Shown here piece after piece: positions 46,401 to 51,130 of a stretch of DNA of 64,000 nt. The stretch is from the NCBI GenBank assembly GCA_031841125.1, contig CM063106.1, forward strand, positions 41,164,001 to 41,228,000. Reading direction: 5' to 3'. A model generated the notes under the pieces. That model was given only the letters and a program-made list of their open reading frames with translations. It ran no database searches and had not been told where the DNA came from. Numbering within the stretch: the first letter of the stretch is position 1; each line of letters begins with the position of its first letter. The position numbers and the translations under genes were made by a program. This stretch comes from Acanthococcus lagerstroemiae (lineage: Eukaryota > Arthropoda > Insecta > Hemiptera > Eriococcidae).

Positions 46401-48960
46401 TGGAAGATTTAAGCACTCACATTTTCCACAGCAATGGAAATTTAAAATTCATCTGTGACCTGTTACAAGAAAAAGGCCCTTAGGGGTAGTAATGTTAAAC
46501 GGATCTCCGGATCGCAGATTTTCTCCGGATCTTCTTGCTCCGGAGCATGAAAACTCCGGATCAGAAAGATCCGAAGTTTCAGCTAGAGCTCCGGAAATTT
46601 GCTAATAAGTGGAAAGCTCATAGTTTTTGTATAATTAAATTCAAAAAGTTCGTTTCTGATCATTTTTCCAGTGTTGCTCTGGTTAATATATTTTTCATTT
46701 TACTTCATTTTTCATTTATGTACAACGTAAGCCTACATTCTACATTGATGGAAAGAAAAAAACAGGAATGAATTGTATTGCTGCCTACTTTGTAATGATT
46801 TATTTTATATTTTATTTAACACAGAAGAAATTTTAATTCAGAAATGAAATTCACCTCTCCAGGGATTAGGCTGTATAGTGTATACTATATGTACTGGTAC
46901 GAGTCATTCCATTTTCCATTTTATTTTGCACATAGAAGCTTTAGAAACACGCTCAGCAGTCATCACTCACTCGCTTTCAATTTCAGTGATTTAATTCAAT
47001 AATTTTTGTAATGGGAAAAAATGCAAATTTGAACCGGAGCTCCGGATCATGATCCGGATTTTGCTTAATTTCTCCGGATCAAGAGAGTTCCGGATCCAAA
47101 AAATCTGGATCACTAAAAATCCGCTCCGTTTACATCACTACTTAGGGGCTTCGAAATGTTCTGAGAGAAGGGCCCTTCCTTAGTGGCATCAAAATTTTTA
47201 CAGTATTCGAGAACAAATATAAAAAAAAAGGAAAATCTTTAGGATTGTCGAGAGAACTTGGGGTGGAGGGGTAAACTGTAAACATTTTATTGTTCAGCAA
47301 CGTAGAAAAGACGAAGATTTTTGTCCCAAGATTTGTTGGGAAATCTCAAGATTTTTTACGAAGAATCTTGGGATTCTTCAACAGGCTTGGTTGGCAGCAC
47401 TGTGCCCCACCGCACTGTAGTCGCCACACCAATGCCAAAATCGAGCAGCTAAAGTTTGAACCAGTCTTACACCCTCCGTACCGCCCCCATCACGCTCTTT
47501 TCGATTTCTTCCCCCAAAGTTGAAGGACGACTTGAGATATATTGATTTTGAATCGGACAACGAAGTGAAACGGTTCGTACACGATTGGATTTTCAAAAAT
47601 TCCAAAATTTTAGGCCAACGCCTTTGAAAAATGGATTTCACGAACTAAAAAATTATATTGTACTTAACGGTGACTATGTCGAGAAATAATTATTGTAATC
47701 TATTACCTACTATATTTTTTCTTCATTTTAAAACCGGTTGCATTCATGTTGGTCCATCAGAACAGGAGTTACGAATTAGGAAGCATTACTTTTTAATAGC
47801 CCCTCGTATTATCACATGAGTTTAGATTGTCAGCTGTTTCCATTTCCATCAAATAGAATAGTAATCCAGGCGACACTCACTAAAATTTGAGAGGAAATAT
47901 TTCATTTGTAAATGGTCGGTCCCCTAATGTACATAGTATGCACAAATGCCCGCATCAACTGATTAAGATTTTACACCGCAGTGCAATGTTCCTCCTTACG
48001 AGATGAGAACAATTTTTGTTTGTTTTATTCCACTGACGTAGATATATGGCAAGGTCTCTGACTAACTTCAAATTTCACTCGAATCGTGATTCAGAATTTG
48101 CAGCTGTCCTACACAATCGAGATTTCCTCAGTCTGACTGACATTTATAGATTTCTAATTAAGTGGAATCAGCGAACACCCATACGTCAAGTACACTCCTA
48201 GAATCCCACACTCGATGAGACATATTGTTGATTTAATGCCAAAACAATACCCAAGGATGAAGAAAACAAATGAAAAAAAAAATCAATCGTATTAGAATGA
48301 TTTTCAGAATCATATCAATTTGGAAGAATGAAAAATATTCTCACTCCGATCTAAAGTCACGGAAGAGAAAAAGCGCTGACCTTTAGACTACCTGAATAAT
48401 GATGGCATATTTTACCGTTTCAGAAGAGGTCCCGGAAACAATAACATTCACCTTGCCAAAACAGATTATAGGTCTTCAGCAATTCCGAAGTACCCTCGTA
48501 ACCAGCAACCAGTCATAAAAGATGATATGCATATCGCATACGCGCTTGCAGTTGCTCTCCTAAGAGTGCTTATGGAGTAGTAACTAGAGGCAGAGAAGGC
48601 GTATTACCCCAGCAGCTCAGCCCTTTCAGAGACCAGGTGTAAGTATCAGAAAAAATTGATGGTTGAGTGCAGAATTGGGTCTATTTTTCGTTGCTACGCT
48701 GGGGGATGCTTCTAAAAGCTCTATCCCGAGGCAACCTTCTCTATCCGTGGAGTTGTACCCCCAATGTGTGATCTAAGGGAGCTTACCTGAAACTGCCGCT
48801 GTAATTCCTGCAGCTGACTCTGCACCGCGCTCTGCTTCAGCTGCAGTTCCTGCTGCAACAGCTGCTCCGGGAACAGTTCTTCGCGAAATAAATTGATCTT
48901 CTGGCCGGCAACGCGCGTATGCAGAAACAAACAAAAACAGACTAGCGGTACCATCGACAT
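10356..48960 (-). CDS. secreted CLIP-domain animal haem peroxidase, complete gene of 14 coding exons
   Basis: Exons in transcript order: 48960-48787, 39271-38791, 20747-20462, 18534-18326, 18245-18072, 17992-17799, 17630-17444, 17012-16815, 12669-12522, 12328-12172, 12068-11898, 11419-11221, 10774-10669, 10440-10356. All introns are GT-AG, phases agree at all 13 junctions, and the 2769-nt frame encodes 922 residues. Order: signal peptide (about 1-19), Gln-rich coiled coil (about 27-100), six-Cys CLIP-type domain (170-212), linker with six prolines (231-236), peroxidase domain (about 335-915). Active-site residues, by analogy with myeloperoxidase: haem-ester Asp431, distal His432, Ca ligands Asp433, Thr511, Phe513, Asp515 and Ser517, catalytic Arg572, haem-ester Glu575, proximal His676 and its partner Asn756. 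Gln576 replaces the myeloperoxidase haem-linked Met, as in most invertebrate members. Known relatives use hydrogen peroxide to oxidise halide or tyrosine (chorion and peroxinectin-like enzymes). Extracellular cross-linking or immunity is inferred; the exact orthologue is unknown. Confidence 0.93.
10449..10540. repeat. AT-rich microsatellite beside the last splice acceptor
   Basis: Runs of TA, AAT and TTAA units start 9 bp from the exon 14 boundary. On the transcript strand they form the U-rich tract before the TTTTTTTAG acceptor. Length changes here would alter that tract directly. Confidence 0.8.
10669..10774 (-). CDS. peroxidase exon 13 (short, no long open frame of its own)
   Basis: This exon encodes residues 860-895. 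The acceptor is CCCACAG|TTCAAC and the donor TTTT|GTAAGT. I found it by looking for the expected motif: it reads [18 protein letters not shown] and then VVMQPLAF, the conserved family tail. Phases match on both sides (1 in, 2 out). Confidence 0.92.
11221..11419 (-). CDS. peroxidase exon 12
   Basis: This exon encodes residues 794-860. The acceptor is ATTGTAG|AGTATC and the donor GAAG|GTATTT. It contains [39 protein letters not shown] and FFYEE, the usual C-terminal core. The donor GTATTT is weaker than the others and runs straight into a TTA repeat. Confidence 0.93.
11515..11719. mobile_element. 205-bp TA-flanked MITE with CAGGGTTAGTCAG ends (intron 11)
   Basis: Inverted ends of about 45 bp run from CAGGGTTAGTCAG through CCATAGGAAAAC to CCGTTAC. 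TATA flanks both sides. The centre holds a second hairpin around CACGATTCGTG. The similar start ACAGGGT is seen at 22330, 28148, 51001 and 52119. Confidence 0.8.
11898..12068 (-). CDS. peroxidase exon 11: [10 protein letters not shown] motif
   Basis: This exon encodes residues 737-793. The acceptor is ATTTCAG|ATAACA and the donor TGAG|GTAAGG. It has ITDHLFQG and [20 protein letters not shown], among the most conserved family motifs. Asn756 is expected to bond the proximal histidine. Confidence 0.95.
12172..12328 (-). CDS. peroxidase exon 10
   Basis: This exon encodes residues 684-736. The acceptor is CGAAACAG|TGCATA and the donor CGAG|GTAAGG. It reads [12 protein letters not shown], then [22 protein letters not shown], matching the family stretch that leads to the downstream TDHLF motif. 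Confidence 0.92.
12522..12669 (-). CDS. peroxidase exon 9: proximal histidine exon
   Basis: This exon encodes residues 635-684. The acceptor is ATTTTACAG|GGCAAC and the donor TTCA|GTAAGT, ending in phase 2. It contains [14 protein letters not shown], with proximal His676. The 4.1-kb intron before it holds several inserted repeats, yet the frame resumes exactly. Confidence 0.94.
12670..14210. other. intron 8, 3' part: nothing recognised
   Basis: AT-rich sequence with poly-T runs (near 13539). The frame at 13069-13326 has no domain. Confidence 0.35.
14213..15110. repeat. local duplications in intron 8
   Basis: A block of about 70 bp containing CTATAAGCTAGCGATTTTTG and ATTGGACGCTAT is present twice (about 14216-14284 and 14307-14376). 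A longer, more diverged copy of the following part (GCGACATTTGTTAAC, GATTTTGTCGCT, AACAGCGT) returns at about 14865-15110. The two are separated by the MITE at 14680. Confidence 0.6.
14680..14848. mobile_element. 169-bp MITE with about 50-bp inverted ends (intron 8)
   Basis: The left end TGGGTAGAATCGAGGGCCGC and the inverse of the right end share about 40 of 50 positions, continuing through TTTGTTTACCTTT. The interior is AT-rich and non-coding. Confidence 0.65.
15125..15425. repeat. inverted-repeat element (intron 8)
   Basis: AAAATAAGATTGCACGTCAA near 15136 pairs with the inverse of TTGGCGTGCAGTCTTATTTT near 15396. The inside is non-coding. A family F copy follows it directly. Confidence 0.55.
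15425..15570 (+). repeat. family F MITE, copy 1 (intron 8)
   Basis: The left end AGTCTGGTCCAGTCAAGAAA is answered at the right by an inverse with GGATCAGACTTTA. The interior GGGCATTTTGAAGTTG matches the second copy at 34534-34701 read in reverse. Confidence 0.6.
15700..16022. repeat. family D fold-back (intron 8)
   Basis: A block with ACTCCCATAAGAAAAACAC and TTACTACCTGAGAATAAG (15797-15860) is present as its inverse at 15932-15998. The outer parts also pair (GATAAGCGAAC). A single arm recurs at 50855-51000. The two frames FLFSGSNI are readings of the two arms, not genes. Confidence 0.7.
16023..16814. other. intron 8, 5' part: nothing recognised
   Basis: A TTGAATTGAATTGAATTATT tract near 16479 resembles LINE tails, but no coding part adjoins it. 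Confidence 0.3.
16815..17012 (-). CDS. peroxidase exon 8: catalytic Arg/Glu and REHNR helix
   Basis: This exon encodes residues 569-635. The acceptor is CCGGGTAG|GCGATG and the donor TTGG|GTAAGT. It has GDGRVNEQ, where Arg572 is the catalytic arginine and Glu575 the second haem-ester residue. The LREHNRIA helix and the [13 protein letters not shown] segment follow, both family hallmarks. Confidence 0.95.
17444..17630 (-). CDS. peroxidase exon 7: calcium loop
   Basis: This exon encodes residues 507-569. The acceptor is GTTTTTAG|ATGAAC and the donor GCAG|GTGAGA. It reads straight on from PREQ as [17 protein letters not shown]. Thr511, Phe513, Asp515 and Ser517 match the four calcium-loop ligands of the family. 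Confidence 0.95.
17799..17992 (-). CDS. peroxidase exon 6: central cysteine-rich part
   Basis: This exon encodes residues 442-506. The acceptor is CATTTAG|GGCAAAG and the donor ACAG|GTAATG, ending in phase 0. It carries the CC pair (450-451), the CFAIEIP motif, and [11 protein letters not shown] ending in CNFGPREQ. These are typical of the stretch between the distal His and the calcium loop. Confidence 0.94.
18072..18245 (-). CDS. peroxidase exon 5: distal histidine exon
   Basis: This exon encodes residues 384-442. The acceptor is TTGGTAG|GAGTG and the donor AGAG|GTAAGC. It contains SPR near its start and the hallmark [14 protein letters not shown] (425-438). Asp431 aligns with the haem-ester Asp, His432 is the distal histidine and Asp433 a calcium ligand. 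The 80-bp intron before it is among the shortest in the gene. Confidence 0.95.
18326..18534 (-). CDS. peroxidase exon 4: start of haem peroxidase domain
   Basis: This exon encodes residues 314-384. The acceptor is TTTTTTCAG|TTTC and the donor GACG|GTAAGC. It carries the family entry motif [10 protein letters not shown] (351-360) followed by [20 protein letters not shown], the conserved opening of animal peroxidase domains. Cys340, Cys346 and Cys359 are likely disulphide partners. Confidence 0.93.
18700..20060 (-). pseudogene. R1-like non-LTR retrotransposon fragment (intron 3)
   Basis: Read from 20060 downward: [13 protein letters not shown], then after a one-base shift [14 protein letters not shown] and [19 protein letters not shown] (RT palm and thumb). 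Next come [23 protein letters not shown] and [18 protein letters not shown]. Then [40 protein letters not shown] and the Cys/His tail [16 protein letters not shown] with LFECPSF. This order is that of R1-clade elements. It is truncated at the 5' end, has frameshifts, and lies in the same orientation as the host gene. Confidence 0.85.
20462..20747 (-). CDS. peroxidase exon 3: Pro-rich linker
   Basis: This exon encodes residues 219-314. The acceptor TTACAG|TTCC and donor AA|GTAAGT keep the frame (phase 1 in, 2 out). It holds a run of six prolines (231-236) and then a mostly helical, charged segment before the catalytic domain. It is low in cysteine and has no recognised domain. Conservation is not expected to be high here, so phase agreement and an open frame are the main evidence. 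Confidence 0.82.
21230..21870 (+). repeat. diverged tandem repeat of about 150 bp, first block (intron 2)
   Basis: Units share GGATCAAGAATCTGAT, GAAATCAGCGACCC and GGCCCATTTGG in the same order with heavy divergence. The same family is found at 23100-23590 and 61720-62120. Confidence 0.6.
21898..22142. repeat. GGGTAAC-rich element with ATGCGCAAT ends (intron 2)
   Basis: Two blocks of about 75 bp (near 21918 and 22029) repeat ACCCAGGTAACTAAAGG and GAGGGTAACAAATGGGTA. The outer ends ATGCGCAAT and ATTGCGCAT are inverse complements. No coding capacity. Confidence 0.65.
22330..23040. mobile_element. 711-bp fold-back element with ACAGGGT-type ends (intron 2)
   Basis: The two arms are imperfect inverse complements for about 280 bp. 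Shared blocks include CAGGGT, GGTAAGTAGGCAACYT, CTTACTTTTGA and GGTACCAGTAGGTAATAGTAG-like sequence near the middle. A TA precedes the left end; the right flank has CA. It lies between two blocks of the tandem repeat above. Confidence 0.75.
23100..23590 (+). repeat. diverged tandem repeat of about 150 bp, second block (intron 2)
   Basis: At least three units carry CGGATCGAAAATCTGATT followed by GAAATCA, GACCCA and TTTGGCCC. The order and sense are those of the 21.2-21.9 kb block. Confidence 0.6.
23811..23853. repeat. strong hairpin with AT-rich stem
   Basis: ATAAAACTTGGTTAA is followed after 12 bp by its exact inverse TTAACCAAGTTTTAT. The stem is 15 bp and perfect. No poly-U run or gene end marks it as a terminator, and it lies inside intron 2. 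Confidence 0.7.
25045..25505 (+). repeat. family G repeat, copy 1 (intron 2)
   Basis: Blocks such as TACCATATTTTGAATG, CCCAACAAATG, AATACTGGTACA, GAAGCTGTTTT and CCATAGTCGTGGATATC match a second copy at 39838-40395 in opposite sense. Identity looks like 75-85 percent by eye. No frame or terminal repeat was found. Confidence 0.65.
25506..28145. other. intron 2: nothing recognised
   Basis: A TC run lies near 25817 and a short TG run near 27007. The frames at 27281-27628 have no domain and overlap each other. No repeat boundary is clear. Confidence 0.3.
28148..28435 (+). repeat. one end of an ACAGGGT-type element with a 50-bp duplication
   Basis: It starts ACAGGGTTATGCAAGTC, then CCATAGGAAAACGCCG, like the MITE at 11515. 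A block with GAGCGTGATGTTTGGGTTGC is present twice (28309 and 28360). It leads directly into the minisatellite, as a similar end does at 52119. Confidence 0.5.
28436..30480. repeat. AT-rich minisatellite, degenerate units of about 46 bp (intron 2)
   Basis: More than forty diverged copies of a unit like CCGATGAAATTCTTCGGAAA followed by TTATCGGAGATTTTTCCC fill 2 kb. The first copy reads in the opposite sense. Open frames rich in KFFGNYRNFF are readings of this repeat, not genes. The same unit fills the core of the palindrome at 52.2-53.6 kb. Confidence 0.85.
30815..31095 (-). repeat. family B, single arm (intron 2)
   Basis: It matches the left arm of the 4661 copy: CTCTAGTCGTCCATTCTC, CGCATAAAGAGGAATA, GGTAACGTT, and CATCCATGTCAAAATG at the inner end. 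Confidence 0.65.
31100..33610. other. intron 2: nothing recognised
   Basis: Short frames only. The frame at 32096-32284 has a normal amino-acid mix but no domain, splice partner or repeat match. An A run lies near 32626. Confidence 0.3.
33615..33905 (+). repeat. family B, single arm (intron 2)
   Basis: The arm reads in the sense of the right arm at 4948: ATGTCTAATGGCTCGCCACG, GAAAAACGTTAC, GAGAATGGACGACTAGAGAA. A poly-A run interrupts it near 33655. Confidence 0.65.
34534..34701 (-). repeat. family F MITE, copy 2 (intron 2)
   Basis: Inverted ends ACCTAAAGTCTGGTCC and GGACCAGACTTTAGGT are perfect over 16 bp, and the match continues to AAGAAACATAATTTT. The inside matches the 15425 copy. Flanks give no clear target duplication. 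Confidence 0.75.
35014..35213 (+). pseudogene. possible 3' end of a transposase-like gene with a Cys/His finger
   Basis: After a good acceptor (TTTGTTTCCAG) the frame reads [20 protein letters not shown] and ends CDWCLDQ-stop at 35182. An AATAAA-type signal follows at about 35206. The C-x2-C-x2-W-x-H-x2-C spacing resembles the terminal finger of some pogo-like transposases. No upstream transposase exon was found, so this may be a relic or a chance frame. Confidence 0.35.
36003..36310 (+). repeat. family B, single arm (intron 2)
   Basis: It matches the right-arm sense: ATGTCTAATGACTCGCCACG, GCAGAAAAACGTTACCATTG, TATTCCTCTTTACGCGGTCA, GACTAGAGAAGGCACTGGAA. Confidence 0.7.
37055..38200. repeat. 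possible inverted-repeat element with GTCGAC-rich ends (intron 2)
   Basis: A 70-bp block near 37070-37150 (GATCGACTGCAATTTGATCG, AATTGGTCGACAGTACAT) returns inverted at 38100-38195. Each end carries several short GTCGA/TCGAC motifs. The middle is non-coding. Ends are not sharp. Confidence 0.5.
38418..38710 (-). repeat. family B, single arm next to exon 2
   Basis: It matches the left-arm sense: TCTAGTCGTTCATTCTCGG, GGTAACGTTTTTCTGCGGAA, CGTGGCGAGCCATTAGACA. Its inner end is about 80 bp from the exon 2 donor. It can pair with the arm at 36003. Confidence 0.7.
38791..39271 (-). CDS. peroxidase exon 2: coiled coil and complete CLIP-type domain
   Basis: This exon encodes residues 59-218. The acceptor is TTCCCAG|GTGAAT and the donor GAAA|GTGAGT, phase 0 in and phase 1 out. 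The first 40 residues continue a Leu/Gln/Glu coiled coil ([17 protein letters not shown]). Six cysteines follow at 170, 180, 186, 201, 211 and 212. The pattern C-x9-C-x5-C-x14-C-x9-C-C with [11 protein letters not shown] and GVFGVCCP is that of CLIP domains, known from prophenoloxidase-activating proteases and their homologues. The whole domain sits in this one exon, 18 kb from the next. Confidence 0.9.
39838..40395 (-). repeat. family G repeat, copy 2 (intron 1)
   Basis: This is the inverse of the 25045 copy, with the same block order. The two copies lie in introns 1 and 2, on either side of exon 2. Confidence 0.65.
40770..42215 (+). mobile_element. family A element, copy 1, with terminal direct repeats (intron 1)
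   Basis: The start GCACGAAACTATAGG is followed by a C run and CAATAATTTGGCAGTCGGCA. A second copy of that 240-bp end begins at 41978 (GGGACGAAAATATGG). The unit between the two starts is about 931 bp once the MITE at 41016-41297 is removed. No coding frame is seen. The direct ends resemble a short LTR element, though they lack TG...CA ends. Confidence 0.65.
41016..41289. mobile_element. 274-bp hAT-like MITE inside family A
   Basis: Inverted ends CAGTGGCGTAGCCA and TGGCTACGTCACTG match at 13 of 14 positions. The 8-bp flanks GCCTCTCT (41008) and GCCTCCCT (41290) are a target duplication with one change. These are hAT-superfamily traits. Confidence 0.85.
42216..44088. other. intron 1: nothing recognised
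   Basis: The frames at 43022-43306 and 43428-43700 show no domain. No repeat ends were found. Confidence 0.3.
44575..46163 (-). mobile_element. family A element, copy 2, inside the mariner
   Basis: Read on the minus strand it starts GGAACGAATGTATAGGG at 46163, with CAATAATTTGGCAGTCGGCA. The 240-bp end module returns at about 44825-44575. After removing the LINE insertion the unit is about 920 bp, close to copy 1. Both copies stop within about 15 bp of the same point. Confidence 0.65.
45291..45699 (+). mobile_element. 5'-truncated LINE 3' end inside family A, with 13-bp target duplication
   Basis: ATGTCAAACCGAG flanks both sides (45278-45290 and 45700-45712). The frame reads [50 protein letters not shown]. 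This is the reverse-transcriptase C-terminus seen in many animal LINEs (GHV-x-R and RGRP-x2-RW motifs). It ends in an A-rich tail (AATTAATTAAAAA). Truncation and the direct duplication are signs of target-primed insertion. Confidence 0.85.
46487..47140. mobile_element. 654-bp hAT-like element rich in CTCCGGATC motifs
   Basis: A perfect 8-bp duplication CTTAGGGG flanks it (46479-46486 and 47141-47148). The ends TAGTAATGTTAAACGGA and the inverse TAGTGATGTAAACGGAG match closely. CCGGATC or CTCCGGA occurs many times near both ends, like the subterminal binding sites of hAT transposases. No transposase is encoded. Confidence 0.85.
47820..48786. other. intron 1 beside exon 1: nothing recognised
   Basis: No repeat or frame of note is visible. 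The sequence is less repeat-rich than the rest of intron 1. Confidence 0.35.
48787..48960 (-). CDS. peroxidase exon 1: signal peptide and start of coiled coil
   Basis: This exon encodes residues 1-58. I chose the ATG at 48960 because the frame upstream has only a GTG (48999) before an in-frame stop. The start [19 protein letters not shown] is a hydrophobic secretion signal with likely cleavage near Gly19. A Gln/Leu/Glu-rich helix follows. The donor is CAG|GTAAGC and the exon ends in phase 0. A second ATG two codons later (Met3) could also serve. Confidence 0.88.
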
Positions 48961-49011
48961 GGCGAATGCGAACACGAACGCGAACCCGAACCCGACCACG
49001 AAACCGCGATA

Positions 49012-49068
49012 TTATCCGCTAATTGTGCGCGACATATCGGGAGCAGTGCGCCCGAAGATTCTACCCAT
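49012..49068 (-). other. upstream ORF in the peroxidase 5' leader (18 codons)
   Basis: The first ATG after the predicted start site (49068) opens an 18-codon frame ending in TAA at 49012. It is in the same frame as the peroxidase and is closed 51 nt before the main ATG. If the promoter call is right, scanning ribosomes meet it first, so it may lower or condition translation. Confidence 0.4.
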
Positions 49069-49073
49069 GTGAA

Positions 49074-49105
49074 TGATTTTCAGATCGTTTTGCGGGTTAT
49101 ATAAA
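49074..49105 (-). promoter_or_regulatory. core promoter of the peroxidase: TATA box and initiator
   Basis: On the minus strand TTTATATAA lies at 49105-49097. About 30 nt downstream is TCATTC, an arthropod-type initiator, with the likely +1 A at 49074. This predicts a 5' leader of about 114 nt before the ATG at 48960. The spacing is as expected, but the start site is inferred from sequence alone. Confidence 0.5.
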
Positions 49106-50084
49106 CCTGGCACACAGAAGGTACCACCGCATGCTAGAATGGCCTTCTAGGTACCGAGTCAAACATGTCTGCGCTGTGCACGACGTGTGGGTGTTCCGAT
49201 AATCTTGATTCCTCGTTTTACGAGATTTATGGAGCTATTGTCAGCTCGTATGTAATTCGTATAGTATAGTTACGGTGTACAGTTAGCGAAGATGTATTTG
49301 GGCACCGCGCCGGATCTGATGTACCAGTTATCGGCGCGGACGATTGGGAATATCCAATCGCGAATTCGTCATTCGAAATGCACGGAGCGGATCTAATTCT
49401 TCGACTAATAAGATTGCTCGAGTTCACGAGCCGCTCGCCGAGCCTTAAGACCGATTCGAATCCGTGTTGCGGTGCAATGGCACGTGAGATTCAAGGTCCT
49501 TTTGGAATAAACACGGAAGTTCTTTTCCCGGCGAGTCTCTCGTAGGTTACTTCGACTCATGACGCCGCTGGACATCAAGTTCTGAAGTGACGTCCACGTA
49601 TAGGTGCTATCTGATGTCATCTCCGCGAGCCACCATGTTGAAAGGCCATAGCCCGGTAAGGTAAATGTGCCTATAAGTACGCACTTCACGTTTGAGATGG
49701 TCTCACTCCCTTATAAATGCACCGAAGTTGACAAAATTTTTACCCACTCCCGGACAAAAGTCCTTATCCATCCGTCAAAAATACGTTATTAATGGTCTGA
49801 TGGCAAATAAACGCACGCGAATGACTCGAATTGAGGATATAATATTCTCATACTGTTTTTCTATTTTCGTCTGTTCCGTAGAACACGCAGCATACAGAAA
49901 ATTGGGGGAAATTAAGTTTCCGAAAGTAGAGAAAAATCGAAAGATCACATACCTACGGCTACACGCTCTTTAACATAGACATAGATTCAATTACAGTTAA
50001 ATTCAGCGCCGGTTTGTAGACATTGGTTAGGTAGCATTGGAAATTAGGTAAAATGCCAGTTATTGGTCAGATTTTCAGAGGGAC
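49106..50084. other. upstream region of the peroxidase: no gene
   Basis: The DNA at 49100-49690 is richer in GC than its surroundings and free of recognisable repeats, so it may hold control sequence. The frames at 49405-49689 and 49692-49973 have no domain. Confidence 0.35.
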
Positions 50085-50612
50085 CTCACCCAGGGACGAA
50101 ACTAGAGGGGGTGTAGGGGTTGAAGCACCCGCCCCCAATATTTTAGCAGTCGGCAAACTTTTAAACTGTTCATTTGAATTTTTCATTTTTTATAAGTGTT
50201 TGTTTATTTTTTATTTTTTTTAATTTTTTTTTTCAATTAAGAAATAAGTATTTCGATTAAAAAATTGGCAAATTATTTTTAATTTTTCTTCTCCACCTCC
50301 CCAAATTGAAAGTAAAATTTCGTTTCTGAACCAGGACTCGTGTCAGAGACTAGTCAGTTAAAGCTGAAGGTTTCAAGTTGAGTATCGAACGTTATCTGGA
50401 AGGTTGAAACAAAGCTGAAATGTGGAAGACATTTCGAAAATCTGAAAGTCTGTAGTAAACGTTGAATATCGAATTTCAATAACAATTCTGTTTTTATTGG
50501 AATCTCCGTTCGACCGAAAGCCGGGAATTTGAGAGAGTTAAACATTTTATTAAAATCTGAAAGTTGAAAGCAAAAGACTTATTTTCCAATGTCACGAACT
50601 GCATCCGATAGC
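50085..50612 (+). mobile_element. family A element, copy 3, truncated
   Basis: It starts AGGGACGAAACTAGAGGGG and follows copy 1 through GACTAGTCAGT and TGGAAGACATTTCG to GCATCCGATAGCAA. Then it breaks off at CAGAGGCGTTTTTACC, which looks like the start of another hAT-like insertion. Confidence 0.65.
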
Positions 50613-50854
50613 AACAGAGGCGTTTTTACCGTTGGACAATCTAGGCAGCTGCCTGCGGTGACAAAATTTTGGAGCGGTAAGATTTTGAATTTTCAGACCA
50701 AAAAAAAAGTAAAAACAAAAAAAAATGAAGAAAAAAGGAATGAGAAAAGTAGAAAAATGGATAAGGAATAAAATAGAAGTAACTACGCCATTTGAAAAAT
50801 TTCTGTCATGTACGGGGTGACCAAAAAGTCCGTTGCTATAGACCTATTTCTGGT

Positions 50855-51000
50855 GGCGTCACACACATCCTTACAGTACTTGGTTACTAGTTAGCAAAAA
50901 TATCAATTATGCGCATCGACTTCCATAAGAAAACAAATGGAACAAAGATGATTATGTTACTACCTGAGAATAAGAAATTTTTCAGAAACTAAAGGTATAC
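50855..51000 (+). repeat. family D, single arm
   Basis: GCGTCACACA, TTACTAGTTAGCAAA, CTTCCATAAGAAAAC and TTACTACCTGAGAATAAG match the arm at 15725-15872 in the same order. Confidence 0.65.
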
Positions 51001-51130
51001 AGGGTGTTCCACAAAAGTTACCCCCCCCCCCATTTTTTCCCCGAAACGATTGGCGGATCGTTGCCGGACGAAATGCCATCTTCCTGCAGCAAGGTCTAGT
51101 TTCTCTAGGGCTTGAAAAATTTTCTCACTC

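Larger units (their letters stand above)
44091..47816 (+). mobile_element. decayed mariner split by nested insertions (intron 1)
   Basis: The ends CGAGGGTTTATCGAAAAGTA and CGAGGGGCTATTAAAAAGTA (inverse of the right end) are mariner-type and flanked by TA (44089, 47817). The transposase start reads [20 protein letters not shown] (from about 44285), then [14 protein letters not shown] with the second catalytic Asp. After the insertions the tail gives [21 protein letters not shown], then [20 protein letters not shown] (47440-47690). Stops and shifts make it dead. Without insertions it would be near the usual 1.3 kb. Confidence 0.8.

Noticed and set aside
48961..48999. Peroxidase start at 48999
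   Set aside because: The codon is GTG, not ATG; an in-frame stop lies just upstream and a good ATG with signal peptide follows at 48960.
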